Source: Mycobacterium sp.
GTDB taxonomy: Bacteria > Actinomycetota > Actinomycetes > Mycobacteriales > Mycobacteriaceae
Assembly (NCBI GenBank): GCA_025965815.1
Contig: JAOPWF010000849.1
Span: 1 to 5,036, forward strand
DNA: 5,036 nucleotides
Direction of reading: 5' to 3'
Part shown: positions 1 through 5,036 of the stretch, in pieces
How positions within the stretch are numbered: position 1 is the stretch's first letter
Layout: every line of letters starts with the position of its first letter
The notes under the pieces: generated by a model
The model's input: only the letters and a program-made list of their open reading frames with translations
What the model was told of the DNA's origin: nothing
The model's database searches: none
Position numbers and translations under genes: made by a program

Positions 1-146
1 GTAAACGAGGGCGTGCAGTGCCTCGTCCAGGCTGGTCGCCTTCTTGAAGCTACGCAGTTCGCACAGCACCAGGGAAGGCTCCAGCCGCCAGGCTTAGCCG
101 AGAACTGCAGCAGCAGCGCGGTGCGCCCCACTGCGCTGCGGGTCGC
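1..146 (-). other. Unassigned coding-like stretch at window edge, beyond the SDR break
   Basis: Read on the minus strand, this region no longer resembles a short-chain dehydrogenase. The SDR frame stays open to the window edge, but its residues after about position 85 look non-coding (Cys/Arg/Trp-rich). In the neighbouring frame, positions 1-93 encode a plausible peptide ending RSFKKATSLDEALHALVY, with almost every third codon base G or C. That frame is preceded by a TAA at 94-96. The two open pieces might be joined by an indel around 85-98. I do not recognise the protein. It could be the remainder of a different gene fused by deletion to the SDR, or a badly decayed SDR tail. The window ends here, so neither can be settled. 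Confidence 0.3.
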
Positions 147-516
147 CCCGTACGCGCCGGTGAGCACCGCCTTGAAGTTGATGTCGACGACACGCATCGC
201 GGCCTCTTATGGCACGTCCTCAAACCAGCCACCTTCGCCGATGCCGGCGTTGTTCCACATCATGTCCAGGCTGCCGTCAGGATTGCCGGCGCAGAAGTCG
301 GCGAGCGCGGAGTCGAGGGCCGCCTTATCGGTGACGTCGACCGTACGTGTCCACAACCGGTCGGCGCCGAGCTCCTGCGTCAGCGCAGCCAGGCCGCTCT
401 CCTTGCGGGTCGTCGGCGCCGACTCGCCAACCGTTGGCGTGCAACAGCTTTGCGGCCTCACGTCCCATGCCGCTGCTGGCACCGGTGATGAAGATCGACT
501 TCGCGGTAGATGCCAT
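147..516 (-). pseudogene. Short-chain dehydrogenase/reductase, N-terminal half, disrupted
   Basis: This is the N-terminal half of a classical NAD(P)-dependent short-chain dehydrogenase. The ATG at 516-514 begins MASTAKSIFITGASSGMGRE, containing the Rossmann cofactor motif TGxxxGxG (residues 11-18 of the restored protein). It continues to GWRVGADD, where the frame is lost. Removing one C from the CCC run at 407-409 gives GADDRKESGLAALTQELG, followed by the conserved DVTD (about residues 60-63) and NNAG (about 88-91). A TAA at 209-207 then interrupts the frame after FEDVP, where a Tyr codon would be expected (inferred from related SDRs). Similarity continues as EAAMRVVDINFKAVLTGAY and fades near 150. 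The catalytic Ser and YxxxK that should follow are not seen. With a frameshift, a nonsense codon and a missing catalytic half, this is most likely a pseudogene. A weak purine-rich stretch lies upstream of the ATG. Substrate cannot be inferred. Confidence 0.8.
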
Positions 517-654
517 CGGGCCCTCGTCTCGGCAGGACAAGCTCAACGTTCGCAACCTTGGCCACAGCGTGTCCCACGGTTGGAGTCTTCCGGTCACGTC
601 GTCCTGTCCCGGCGGGTCGTTGCCGAGTTGACGGTCGACCTGGCGTTGATGCCA

Positions 655-660
655 TATTCT
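655..660 (+). promoter_or_regulatory. Candidate -10 hexamer upstream of the small secreted protein gene
   Basis: TATTCT matches the mycobacterial housekeeping -10 consensus TANNNT and lies in the divergent intergenic region. A transcript would start at about 667, giving roughly 20 nt to the ATG at 686 or 52 nt to the ATG at 719. A TTGACG hexamer at 628-633 resembles a -35 box, but the 21-nt spacing is longer than the usual 16-18. The -35 assignment is therefore weak. Confidence 0.4.
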
Positions 661-670
661 CAGGCCGCCC

Positions 671-680
671 CCCCGCGGGG
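671..680. repeat. Perfect 10-bp GC palindrome CCCCGCGGGG
   Basis: The sequence is self-complementary and sits between the candidate -10 (655-660) and the ATG at 686, within a longer C-rich run (667-680). Its GGGG arm could act as a weak ribosome-binding site for the 686 start, or the palindrome could fold in the 5' leader. Short GC palindromes are common by chance in DNA of this composition, so a function is speculative. Confidence 0.3.
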
Positions 681-718
681 CCGCTATGGAGCGACTCTTA
701 TCGGGCGGACCATCGAAA

Positions 719-1171
719 ATGGCTGTGACCAAGCCTTTTGGGAAGGCAGTCACGGTTGCGGCGGCCGCGACGGCGATGTTCGTGCTCGTTCCGCTGCAAT
801 CGGCCGGCGCCGAGCCGCTCTCGTTACTCGGCACCTGGACAGGCCAGCGCGAGCGGATTGCCAGTACCGAGCGCCGTCGGACCGGTACGGCGACCCTGCT
901 CATCACCGAGCAGACCGGCCAGACATTCAAGGGCGCCACGCAGTGGTCGACACCCGATGGCCCGGCACAGGACGACCTGGTCGGCGCGTTTACTCCGGAA
1001 GGAAAGCTGATCGCCGGCGCCGACGCGGAGGACACCTACACGTTCACACTCGTCACCCTCGATTACTGCTACGCCGAGCACGGCGACGGGGTACCGCACG
1101 ACGTGCGCGCGGCTGGTCAAGCAGCCTTGAGGGCGGCCCTCACTTGGGCTTGGTCGTCGATGTCGGGGTAG
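719..1171 (+). CDS. Small secreted protein of unknown function, C-terminus frameshifted
   Basis: I do not recognise a named family; it looks like a small mycobacterial exported protein. The chosen ATG at 719 gives a clean signal peptide: MAVTKPFGK (basic n-region), a hydrophobic core AVTVAAAATAMFVLVPL, and a cleavage site after QSAGA before EPLSLLGTW. An in-frame ATG at 686 adds 11 residues and is an alternative start. The mature part is short and beta-rich in appearance, with GTWTGQRERIAS and repeated xGTxTxxI/L strands, consistent with a small barrel (inference only). As sequenced, the frame after DYCYAEHGDG turns into low-complexity Ala/Arg/Trp sequence and ends at 1171, overlapping the convergent lipoprotein gene by 32 bp. 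Removing one G from GGGG at 1088-1091 instead gives YRTTCARLVKQP and a stop at 1128-1130, for about 136 residues. That version restores a second cysteine that could pair with the Cys of DYCY. I consider it the ancestral form. Confidence 0.7.
   Translation: MAVTKPFGKAVTVAAAATAMFVLVPLQSAGAEPLSLLGTWTGQRERIASTERRRTGTATLLITEQTGQTFKGATQWSTPDGPAQDDLVGAFTPEGKLIAGADAEDTYTFTLVTLDYCYAEHGDGVPHDVRAAGQAALRAALTWAWSSMSG
1128..1142. terminator. Stop-codon palindrome between convergent genes, possible bidirectional terminator
   Basis: The 15 bp are a perfect inverted repeat: TGAGGGC, a single G, then GCCCTCA. The first three bases are the ancestral stop (TGA, plus strand) of the secreted protein gene. The last three are the complement of the TGA that ends the lipoprotein gene on the minus strand. 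As RNA it could form a short GC-rich hairpin in either direction, though the central base pairs must open to make a loop. No U-tract follows on either strand. A role in transcription termination is plausible but unproven. Confidence 0.4.
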
Positions 1172-2390
1172 GCGACGCGTCGGGTTCCTGCACCGTCGGG
1201 CTCAAGGTGTAGATGCGGTCCGGGGTGATGATCGACGTGATCGCCTGAGCCACCGTCGTGCTCGGTTCGCCGCCCTTGTACTCAATGTCGGTGTTGGAGA
1301 AGATCACCAGCGTCGTCTGCTTCTCGGGTAGGTACACCGCGACGGTCTGATAGCCCGGCAGGCTGCCATTGTGGCCAATCCATCCGCCCAGATTGAAAAT
1401 TCCCAACCCGTACCCGTCCTGTTTCGGATGACCGGGTGCGTTCACCGTCTGCAGCCGCTGTGCCTGCATCTCCGGGCTCAGCAGCTTCCCAGTCGCCAGC
1501 GCGGGTGCCCAGGCGTGCATGTCCTCGAGCGTCGAGGTCATCGCGCCGGCCGCCCATCCCCAGGACGGGTTCCAATCGGTGGTGATCAGCACGGCGCCGT
1601 TGTCGCCATCGGTGTAGCCCTGTGCGTGCGGATCCGGAAACGCGTTGTCCGTGGGGAAAGCCGTGTGGCTGAGCCCCAGCGGGGCGGTGATGTGATCGCG
1701 GATGTAATCCGGCAGCGCCTGGCCGCTCAGCTTCTCCACCACGAGTCCCAGCAGGGTGGTGTTGGTGTTCGAGTACTGGAAACCCTCGCCGGGCGGGAAC
1801 ACCTCGGGCTGGGAGAACGAGTAATCCAGCAGTTGCTGTGGGGTGAAAGGCCGCCGCGGGTCCTCGAACAAGGCCTTGCCGAACGCCGGGTTCGCGGAGT
1901 AATTCGGCAACCCACTCTGCATCCGGGCCAGCTGCCGCAAGGTGATCTTGTCGCCCTGGGGGACCCCGTCGATGTACTTGGCGATCGGATCGTCGAGTCC
2001 CAGCTTGCCCTGGTCGGCGAGTTGCAATACCCCGGTGATCGTGAAAGTCTTTGTGACACTACCGATTCGGCTGTAAAAGTCAGTCTTCATCGGAGCGCCG
2101 GTCGCTTTGTCGGCTACGCCGAAACTTCTGATGTACTGACCGTCGGGACCCCACAGTCCAACGATCACGCCGGGGACCGAGGCGTCGGTGATGGCCTGCT
2201 TGATCGCTGCGTCGAGCCGCTGCGCGACGCCGGCGTCGATCTCCTTGGGAGCCGCCGCTGACGTACTCGGCGACGCGGTGTCGGACTGCTTGGCTTGTGT
2301 CGAATCATTACCGCACGCCGATACCAGCAGGAGCGCCGCGGCGACCGCGAACAGTCCGCGCCGCCCCGTCGCCGTAACTCGTGACCTCAT
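1140..2390 (-). CDS. Lipoprotein serine hydrolase, class C beta-lactamase / DD-peptidase fold
   Basis: The predicted product is an exported, lipid-anchored serine hydrolase of the beta-lactamase/penicillin-binding-protein superfamily (416 residues). The start at 2390 gives MRSRVTATGRRGLFAVAAALLLVSAC: a basic n-region, a hydrophobic core and a lipobox with lipidated Cys26. A frame-compatible ATG at 2447 would add 19 poorly placed residues without a visible ribosome-binding site. A Ser/Thr/Ala/Pro linker (about residues 27-50) leads to the catalytic domain. Active-site motifs are complete: SVTK (Ser111, Lys114), YSN (Tyr206-Asn208) and HNG (His340-Gly342) in place of KTG. The tail is Pro/Thr-rich. 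The HxG third motif is common in esterase- and DD-peptidase-like members, so true beta-lactam hydrolysis cannot be assumed. Several mycobacterial paralogues of this class exist (for example LpqK-like lipoproteins), and I cannot assign one. It lies 80 bp downstream of the DUF4331 gene on the same strand. Confidence 0.9.
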   Translation of the reverse strand: MRSRVTATGRRGLFAVAAALLLVSACGNDSTQAKQSDTASPSTSAAAPKEIDAGVAQRLDAAIKQAITDASVPGVIVGLWGPDGQYIRSFGVADKATGAPMKTDFYSRIGSVTKTFTITGVLQLADQGKLGLDDPIAKYIDGVPQGDKITLRQLARMQSGLPNYSANPAFGKALFEDPRRPFTPQQLLDYSFSQPEVFPPGEGFQYSNTNTTLLGLVVEKLSGQALPDYIRDHITAPLGLSHTAFPTDNAFPDPHAQGYTDGDNGAVLITTDWNPSWGWAAGAMTSTLEDMHAWAPALATGKLLSPEMQAQRLQTVNAPGHPKQDGYGLGIFNLGGWIGHNGSLPGYQTVAVYLPEKQTTLVIFSNTDIEYKGGEPSTTVAQAITSIITPDRIYTLSPTVQEPDASPTPTSTTKPK

Positions 2391-2470
2391 CGCGCCGTCC
2401 CATGATCGAGTTGTACTGCAGCCGAACGGCACACTACTCGGCAACAACGGCCGATGCGTGAGTTCTCCGG

Positions 2471-3472
2471 TTAGTGCGGCGTGCCGAGATAGGGAAACAC
2501 CGCCTGCGTGTCGGTGTGCGACTCGAGCCCTGTCGGCGGAATGTCGCCCTTGGACAGGAAGTCCAGCCGGAAGTTGATGACGTCGTCGGTGAACACGCGG
2601 CCGTTCGGGTACTGCGACGGCTTCGCCGGGTCGAAGGTCAGCACGTCGGGCAGGATGCCGTGGGCGTCGATCGCGGCAATCGCTTCGTCGCGGGTGTAGT
2701 TGCCGGTGTGCCCCATCAGGTGCACGAACTGATCCGTCCAGCGGTCGCGGTCGTTGGGCGGTTCGCTCGCGTTGTATTCCTCTTTGGTTTCGTCGGTGTT
2801 GAAAAAGCTGCTGACCGACGGATGCCCTGCACGGTCGACGTGTAGAAGTTCGCCGTCGCGCCGCACGCTACACCGTCCCCATATGCAGATGTCGGGGTCG
2901 GCTCCGAGGGCGGCGGTCGGTAACTCGAGCACTGTTGAAAACACATTGGCTTCGGTGTTGGAATCCTGCCCCGTCCACGGCGACGCACCGCCCAGGTGCG
3001 GAGCGGTGAAGTTCCGTCCGCCCGAGGTGTCGAACAGATTCTTGATGCCGTCGTAGTCGAAGAAGAACGCGTCGCTGCGGGCGCCGGCGAAGAACGTGAC
3101 ATCGCCGGACGTCGCGATACGGGGCTCGGCTCCGAACGACACTTCGACCCCGGAGAAGATCTTTTCGCCCACAGCATCGGCTGAACGTGCCTCCTCGCCC
3201 GTTGCCATGAAGACGTCGACGGTTTGATTGCCGTTCTGTGGGCTGGAGAACACATAGCTGAACGCGATGTCATTGAGCAGGTCACCGTCGTTGTCGATCG
3301 CGAGCCGGTAGATGGCGTCGGGGTGCAGCGCATCGGCGTTCGGATTGGCGTTGAGGATCAGCACCGTCCTCGCCGGATCGGCGGGCGACTGGAACGCGTA
3401 AAGGTCGCAGAGGTCAAGCCTTTGGTCTCCCAGTGGCGGTCCAAGGTCCAGGCCGGTGAAGTGGTTCGACAC
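2471..3472 (-). CDS. DUF4331 family protein
   Basis: This is an intact 333-residue protein matching the DUF4331 family as I know it, whose function is not established. Features seen: the N-terminal SNHFTGLDLG, then DQRLDLCDLYAFQSP (family-typical 'D..DLYAF'); HPDAIYRLAIDNDGDLLNDI (Asp-rich 'D.DGD' segment); and HVDRAGHPSVSSFFN near the middle of the chain, corresponding to the family's 'R.G.P.V' segment. I chose the GTG at 3472-3470 because an excellent ribosome-binding site, AAGGAG at 3485-3480, lies 7 nt upstream, and because SNHF is the usual family N-terminus. The longer ATG at 3526 would place that site inside the gene. No signal peptide is visible from this start. The many acidic Asp-rich turns could bind metal (inference). 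It may be cotranscribed with the lipoprotein gene 80 bp downstream, but the functional link is unknown. Confidence 0.85.
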   Translation of the reverse strand: MSNHFTGLDLGPPLGDQRLDLCDLYAFQSPADPARTVLILNANPNADALHPDAIYRLAIDNDGDLLNDIAFSYVFSSPQNGNQTVDVFMATGEEARSADAVGEKIFSGVEVSFGAEPRIATSGDVTFFAGARSDAFFFDYDGIKNLFDTSGGRNFTAPHLGGASPWTGQDSNTEANVFSTVLELPTAALGADPDICIWGRCSVRRDGELLHVDRAGHPSVSSFFNTDETKEEYNASEPPNDRDRWTDQFVHLMGHTGNYTRDEAIAAIDAHGILPDVLTFDPAKPSQYPNGRVFTDDVINFRLDFLSKGDIPPTGLESHTDTQAVFPYLGTPH

Positions 3473-3479
3473 GATTCGT

Positions 3480-3485
3480 CTCCTT
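3480..3485 (-). promoter_or_regulatory. Strong Shine-Dalgarno that sets the DUF4331 start
   Basis: On the minus strand the sequence reads AAGGAG, 7 nt before the GTG at 3472. It is the strongest ribosome-binding site in the window and decides the GTG start over the longer ATG at 3526. Confidence 0.75.
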
Positions 3486-3588
3486 AGGTCCCCGGGAACG
3501 GTGCCGACACTGACGGCGGCGCCCAAACCGTACGCTCAATCGCGCGTGCAGAACCGAGAATGTCCGAACGGCGCCGGGAAGTCGAACG

Positions 3589-4045
3589 TCAAAGTGCGTA
3601 CAACTCGGGCAGATTGACGACGATCGCCTCTTGGGTGCTTCGTGCGATCACGATGACCGCGGGGTTATCCGGGTCGGGGTTCTCTTCGCGGTGCGGCACG
3701 TAAGGCGGGACGAAGACGTAATCGCCGGGGTTGGTGACGATGCGGACCTCTTCGATGCCGTTGTGGAACACGAACCTCGGGATTGCCGCTGCAAACGAAG
3801 ATCGCCGTTTCCGAGTCGCCGTGGTGATGGTTATCAGACGCCGTTTTGGGCGCGACGTGCGTCTCGCCCATCCAGAGCTTCTCCGACCCCACCGAGCGAC
3901 CAGTGATGGCGGCGAATCGCCGCATGCCCTCGGTCTGGGCGGTTTCGGAGCTGATGCTCGATGAACTGATGTGGTGTACCCGGCTGCCTGGCGAGCCTGC
4001 ACTCACCGCGTCGAAGTCCGGATGAAATTCGTCGTTGGCGCTCAT
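3589..4045 (-). pseudogene. Cupin-domain protein, frameshifted by one base
   Basis: This is a single-domain cupin, a small metal-binding beta-barrel. The first part from the ATG at 4045 runs MSANDEFHPDFDAVSAG through cupin motif 1, with HHH at residues 73-75, E79 and G87. At the CCC on the minus strand (GGG at 3779-3781), the frame shifts. Removing one base gives SGNPRFVFHNG and then motif 2 (GDYVFVPPYVPHREEN, with H118 and N122), ending NLPELYAL at 3589. The repaired protein is 151 residues, close to the usual size of small cupins, and all metal-ligand positions are then present. As sequenced, both halves are open but separated, and the first half reads on to a stop near 3665. An SD-like AAGGGGA lies 6 nt before the ATG. 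The substrate is unknown; the fold alone could serve an enzyme or a small-molecule sensor. The gene lies 116 bp upstream of the DUF4331 gene on the same strand. Confidence 0.8.
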
Positions 4046-4074
4046 GGTCCGTCCCCTTGTGTGCGACTACATCG

Positions 4075-4080
4075 ACGATA
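4075..4080 (-). promoter_or_regulatory. Candidate -10 hexamer for the cupin gene
   Basis: Read on the minus strand, the hexamer is TATCGT, a TANNNT match. Transcription would start near 4068, leaving a leader of about 22 nt that contains the AAGGGGA ribosome-binding site (4058-4052) before the ATG at 4045. No clear -35 box is seen at the usual distance. Confidence 0.4.
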
Positions 4081-4108
4081 GGCTGTCGGGGTGTACGGGC
4101 AGGCCGCA

Positions 4109-4114
4109 TATCGT
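4109..4114 (+). promoter_or_regulatory. Candidate -10 hexamer for a leaderless transcript of the TIGR03085-type gene
   Basis: TATCGT fits TANNNT and ends 6 nt before the ATG at 4121. That is the spacing expected if transcription begins at the A of the start codon. No Shine-Dalgarno sequence is present upstream of that ATG, which agrees with leaderless expression, known to be common in mycobacteria. No -35 consensus is evident. Confidence 0.45.
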
Positions 4115-4120
4115 TGCATC

Positions 4121-4744
4121 ATGACCGTTGCTCAACGAGAACGCGCCGCGCTCGTCGACACCTTCCGCAGCGTCGGACCAGACGCCCCCACCCTCTGCGA
4201 GGGGTGGGCCACGCGTGATCTCGCGGCGCATCTGGTGGTTCGGGAACGCAGGCCGGACGCCACTCTCGGTATCGCCATACCGCCGCTGGCCCGTTATACG
4301 GCCAGTGTCCAGCAGCGGGTCGCCGAGTCGACTGACTGGGACGACCTGGTTGACATGGTGGCCTCCGGTCCACCGATCTTCTCGCCCTTCAAACTGCTGG
4401 ACCCGGTGGTGAACCCGGGGGAGATGTTCGTCCACCACGAGGATGTCCGTCGCGCCGGCCCGGGCTGGGTGCCGCGTCCGTTGGACAGCCTGACCGTGTC
4501 GGCACTCGAGCGGCCGCTTCGCATGATCGGCAGGCTGACCCTGGCGAAGTCGCCGGTCCGGGTGGCGCTCCGTACGCCCGAGGGCAAGGTACTGGTGACC
4601 GCCGGCAGCGGACCGCCGGTCGTGGTCACCGGAGACGTCGGGGAACTGCTGCTGTTCGCGTTCGGCCGCGACGCCGTGGTGCTCGACTTCGAAGGCGACG
4701 ACGATGCGGTGGCCAAGCTCAAGGCCACCAAGCGCAGCATGTGA
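4121..4744 (+). CDS. TIGR03085-type DinB/maleylpyruvate-isomerase-like protein
   Basis: The product (207 residues) matches the actinobacterial TIGR03085 group, relatives of mycothiol-dependent maleylpyruvate isomerase and the DinB helical bundle, as recognised from memory. Diagnostic segments are MTVAQRERAALVDTF, APTLCEGWATRDLAAHLVVRERRPDA, and GEMFVHHEDVRRAGPGW. His37 together with Glu101 and His105 (ExxxH) occupy the places of the metal-binding triad of the maleylpyruvate isomerase family. A metal site is therefore likely, but the reaction is not known. Mycothiol use is only suggested by the family. I chose the ATG at 4121 because the family starts at MTVAQRE; an upstream GTG at 4091 would add ten residues of no clear character. 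The C-terminal part (VRVALRTPEGKVLVTAG and onward) looks like the usual beta-rich tail. The stop is 29 bp before the next gene, so the two are probably cotranscribed. Confidence 0.88.
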   Translation: MTVAQRERAALVDTFRSVGPDAPTLCEGWATRDLAAHLVVRERRPDATLGIAIPPLARYTASVQQRVAESTDWDDLVDMVASGPPIFSPFKLLDPVVNPGEMFVHHEDVRRAGPGWVPRPLDSLTVSALERPLRMIGRLTLAKSPVRVALRTPEGKVLVTAGSGPPVVVTGDVGELLLFAFGRDAVVLDFEGDDDAVAKLKATKRSM

Positions 4745-4760
4745 GGCCCGAGGGTCAGCC

Positions 4761-4766
4761 GGGAGG
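4761..4766 (+). promoter_or_regulatory. Shine-Dalgarno of the LLM oxidoreductase gene
   Basis: GGGAGG lies 7 nt before the GTG at 4774. The in-frame GTG at 4768 would leave only one base of spacing, so 4774 is the better start. Confidence 0.6.
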
Positions 4767-4773
4767 TGTGTCT

Positions 4774-5036
4774 GTGAAGATCCGTTTCGGGGTCGGCCTT
4801 GGTGCAGATACCGGTCCTGGAGAACTGCAGGGGATCGTCGACCAGTTGGAAACGGCCGGCGTTGATTCGTTGTGGTTCTCGGAGTTGGTGTACTCCAAGG
4901 CAGTCGACCCGTTTGTCGGCATGGCGTACGCGCTGGCGCGAACGACACGGCTCAAGGTCGGCACATCGGTCGCCATCCTGCCGGGACGCCATCCCGTCCT
5001 GGTCGCCAAGCAGTTGGCGTCGCTCGCGGCCCTCGC
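4774..5036 (+). CDS. LLM-class flavin-dependent oxidoreductase, N-terminal part (cut by window end)
   Basis: This is the first 87 or so residues of a luciferase-like monooxygenase family protein, a TIM-barrel enzyme using FMN or coenzyme F420. From the GTG at 4774 it reads MKIRFGVGLGADTGPGELQ, then VDQLETAGVDSLWFSEL (the 'E..G.DS.W..E' segment of the first helix/strand), DPFVGMAYALARTTRLKVGTSVAILPGRHPVLVAKQLASLAAL (the highly typical 'T.RL..GT.V...P.R.P...A...A.L' block). In mycobacteria many such proteins use F420, which is the more likely cofactor here, but the residues deciding this lie partly beyond the window. The reading frame is open and undisturbed to the end. It lies 29 bp downstream of the TIGR03085-type gene, suggesting one transcript. 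The substrate cannot be inferred. Confidence 0.9.
   Translation, partial: MKIRFGVGLGADTGPGELQGIVDQLETAGVDSLWFSELVYSKAVDPFVGMAYALARTTRLKVGTSVAILPGRHPVLVAKQLASLAAL

Larger units (their letters stand above)
517..718. other. Divergent intergenic region between the SDR remnant and the secreted protein gene
   Basis: This gap of about 200 bp holds the TATTCT hexamer and the CCCCGCGGGG palindrome listed separately. On the minus strand I see no convincing TANNNT/-35 pair for the SDR remnant. No small gene with a credible start and codon bias is apparent. Confidence 0.5.

Noticed and set aside
150..210. Possible P-loop ATPase reading (VLTGAYGATRSAVGRT)
   Set aside because: It superficially resembles GxxxxGKT, but the Lys is absent and the first half is plainly the SDR segment after the NNAG region.
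325..1035. A 236-residue minus-strand frame that ends in the SDR N-terminus
   Set aside because: Only the part from the ATG at 516 to the frameshift is SDR; the upstream 170 or so residues are antisense to the secreted protein and the downstream end is out of frame.
13..1212. A 399-residue open frame on the plus strand
   Set aside because: It runs antisense to the SDR remnant and then out of frame through the secreted protein gene. Its residues are Arg/Ala/Ser-rich low-complexity, it shows no domain, and real genes on other frames explain the region.
1371..2261. A 296-residue open frame on the plus strand
   Set aside because: It is antisense to the lipoprotein hydrolase, whose SxxK, YxN and HxG motifs are intact; no motif or signal is visible in the shadow.
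3473..3588. Promoter for the DUF4331 gene (TACGGT on the minus strand at 3532-3527)
   Set aside because: It fits TANNNT, but no -35 box accompanies it and such hexamers are frequent. It was not strong enough to list as a feature.
3553..3590. Possible SOS (LexA) box around TCGAAC at 3582-3587
   Set aside because: Only one half-site is present; the matching GTTCGA at the required 4-bp spacing is missing.
4067..4948. A 293-residue open frame on the minus strand
   Set aside because: It is antisense across the TIGR03085-type gene and the start of the LLM gene, both of which have strong family signatures. Its composition (Arg/His/Pro/Gly-rich) is that of a GC-rich shadow.

Overview
The window is high-GC DNA with codon use typical of actinobacteria. 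Its gene content points to a mycobacterium (Mycolicibacterium/Mycobacterium type): a mycothiol-associated DinB-like protein of the actinobacterial TIGR03085 type, an F420/FMN luciferase-like oxidoreductase, a lipoprotein serine hydrolase of the LpqK-like class, a DUF4331 protein and short mycobacterial SDR and secreted proteins. No species call is made; this rests on family recognition from memory, not on a search.

Layout. Positions 1-516 (minus) hold the broken N-terminal half of a short-chain dehydrogenase, with a +1 frameshift, an in-frame stop and loss of family similarity beyond about position 150. Positions 517-718 are a divergent intergenic region. A small secreted protein of unknown function follows on the plus strand (719 to an ancestral stop at 1130). 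It is frameshifted near its C-terminus and runs on to 1171 as sequenced. Convergent to it, three minus-strand genes lie head to tail: a cupin protein (4045-3589, frameshifted), a DUF4331 protein (3472-2471, intact) and a lipoprotein beta-lactamase-fold serine hydrolase (2390-1140, intact). From a short divergent promoter region (4046-4120), two plus-strand genes run to the window end: a TIGR03085-type DinB/maleylpyruvate-isomerase-like protein (4121-4744) and the start of an LLM-class flavin-dependent oxidoreductase (4774 onward, cut by the window edge).

How the genes relate. No classic operon for one pathway is visible. The lipoprotein and the small secreted protein are exported. The TIGR03085/LLM pair is 29 bp apart and probably cotranscribed. 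I see no phage, insertion sequence, CRISPR, tRNA or rRNA in the window.

The main anomaly is that three separate genes each appear to carry one extra base in a short G/C run (CCC, GGGG and CCC on the coding strands). In each case, removing that base restores a convincing protein. This is either a sequencing or assembly artefact or a cluster of decaying genes. I see no convincing new defence, mobile or metabolic system here; the uncharacterised secreted protein, the DUF4331 protein and the stop-codon palindrome are the items most worth a second look.
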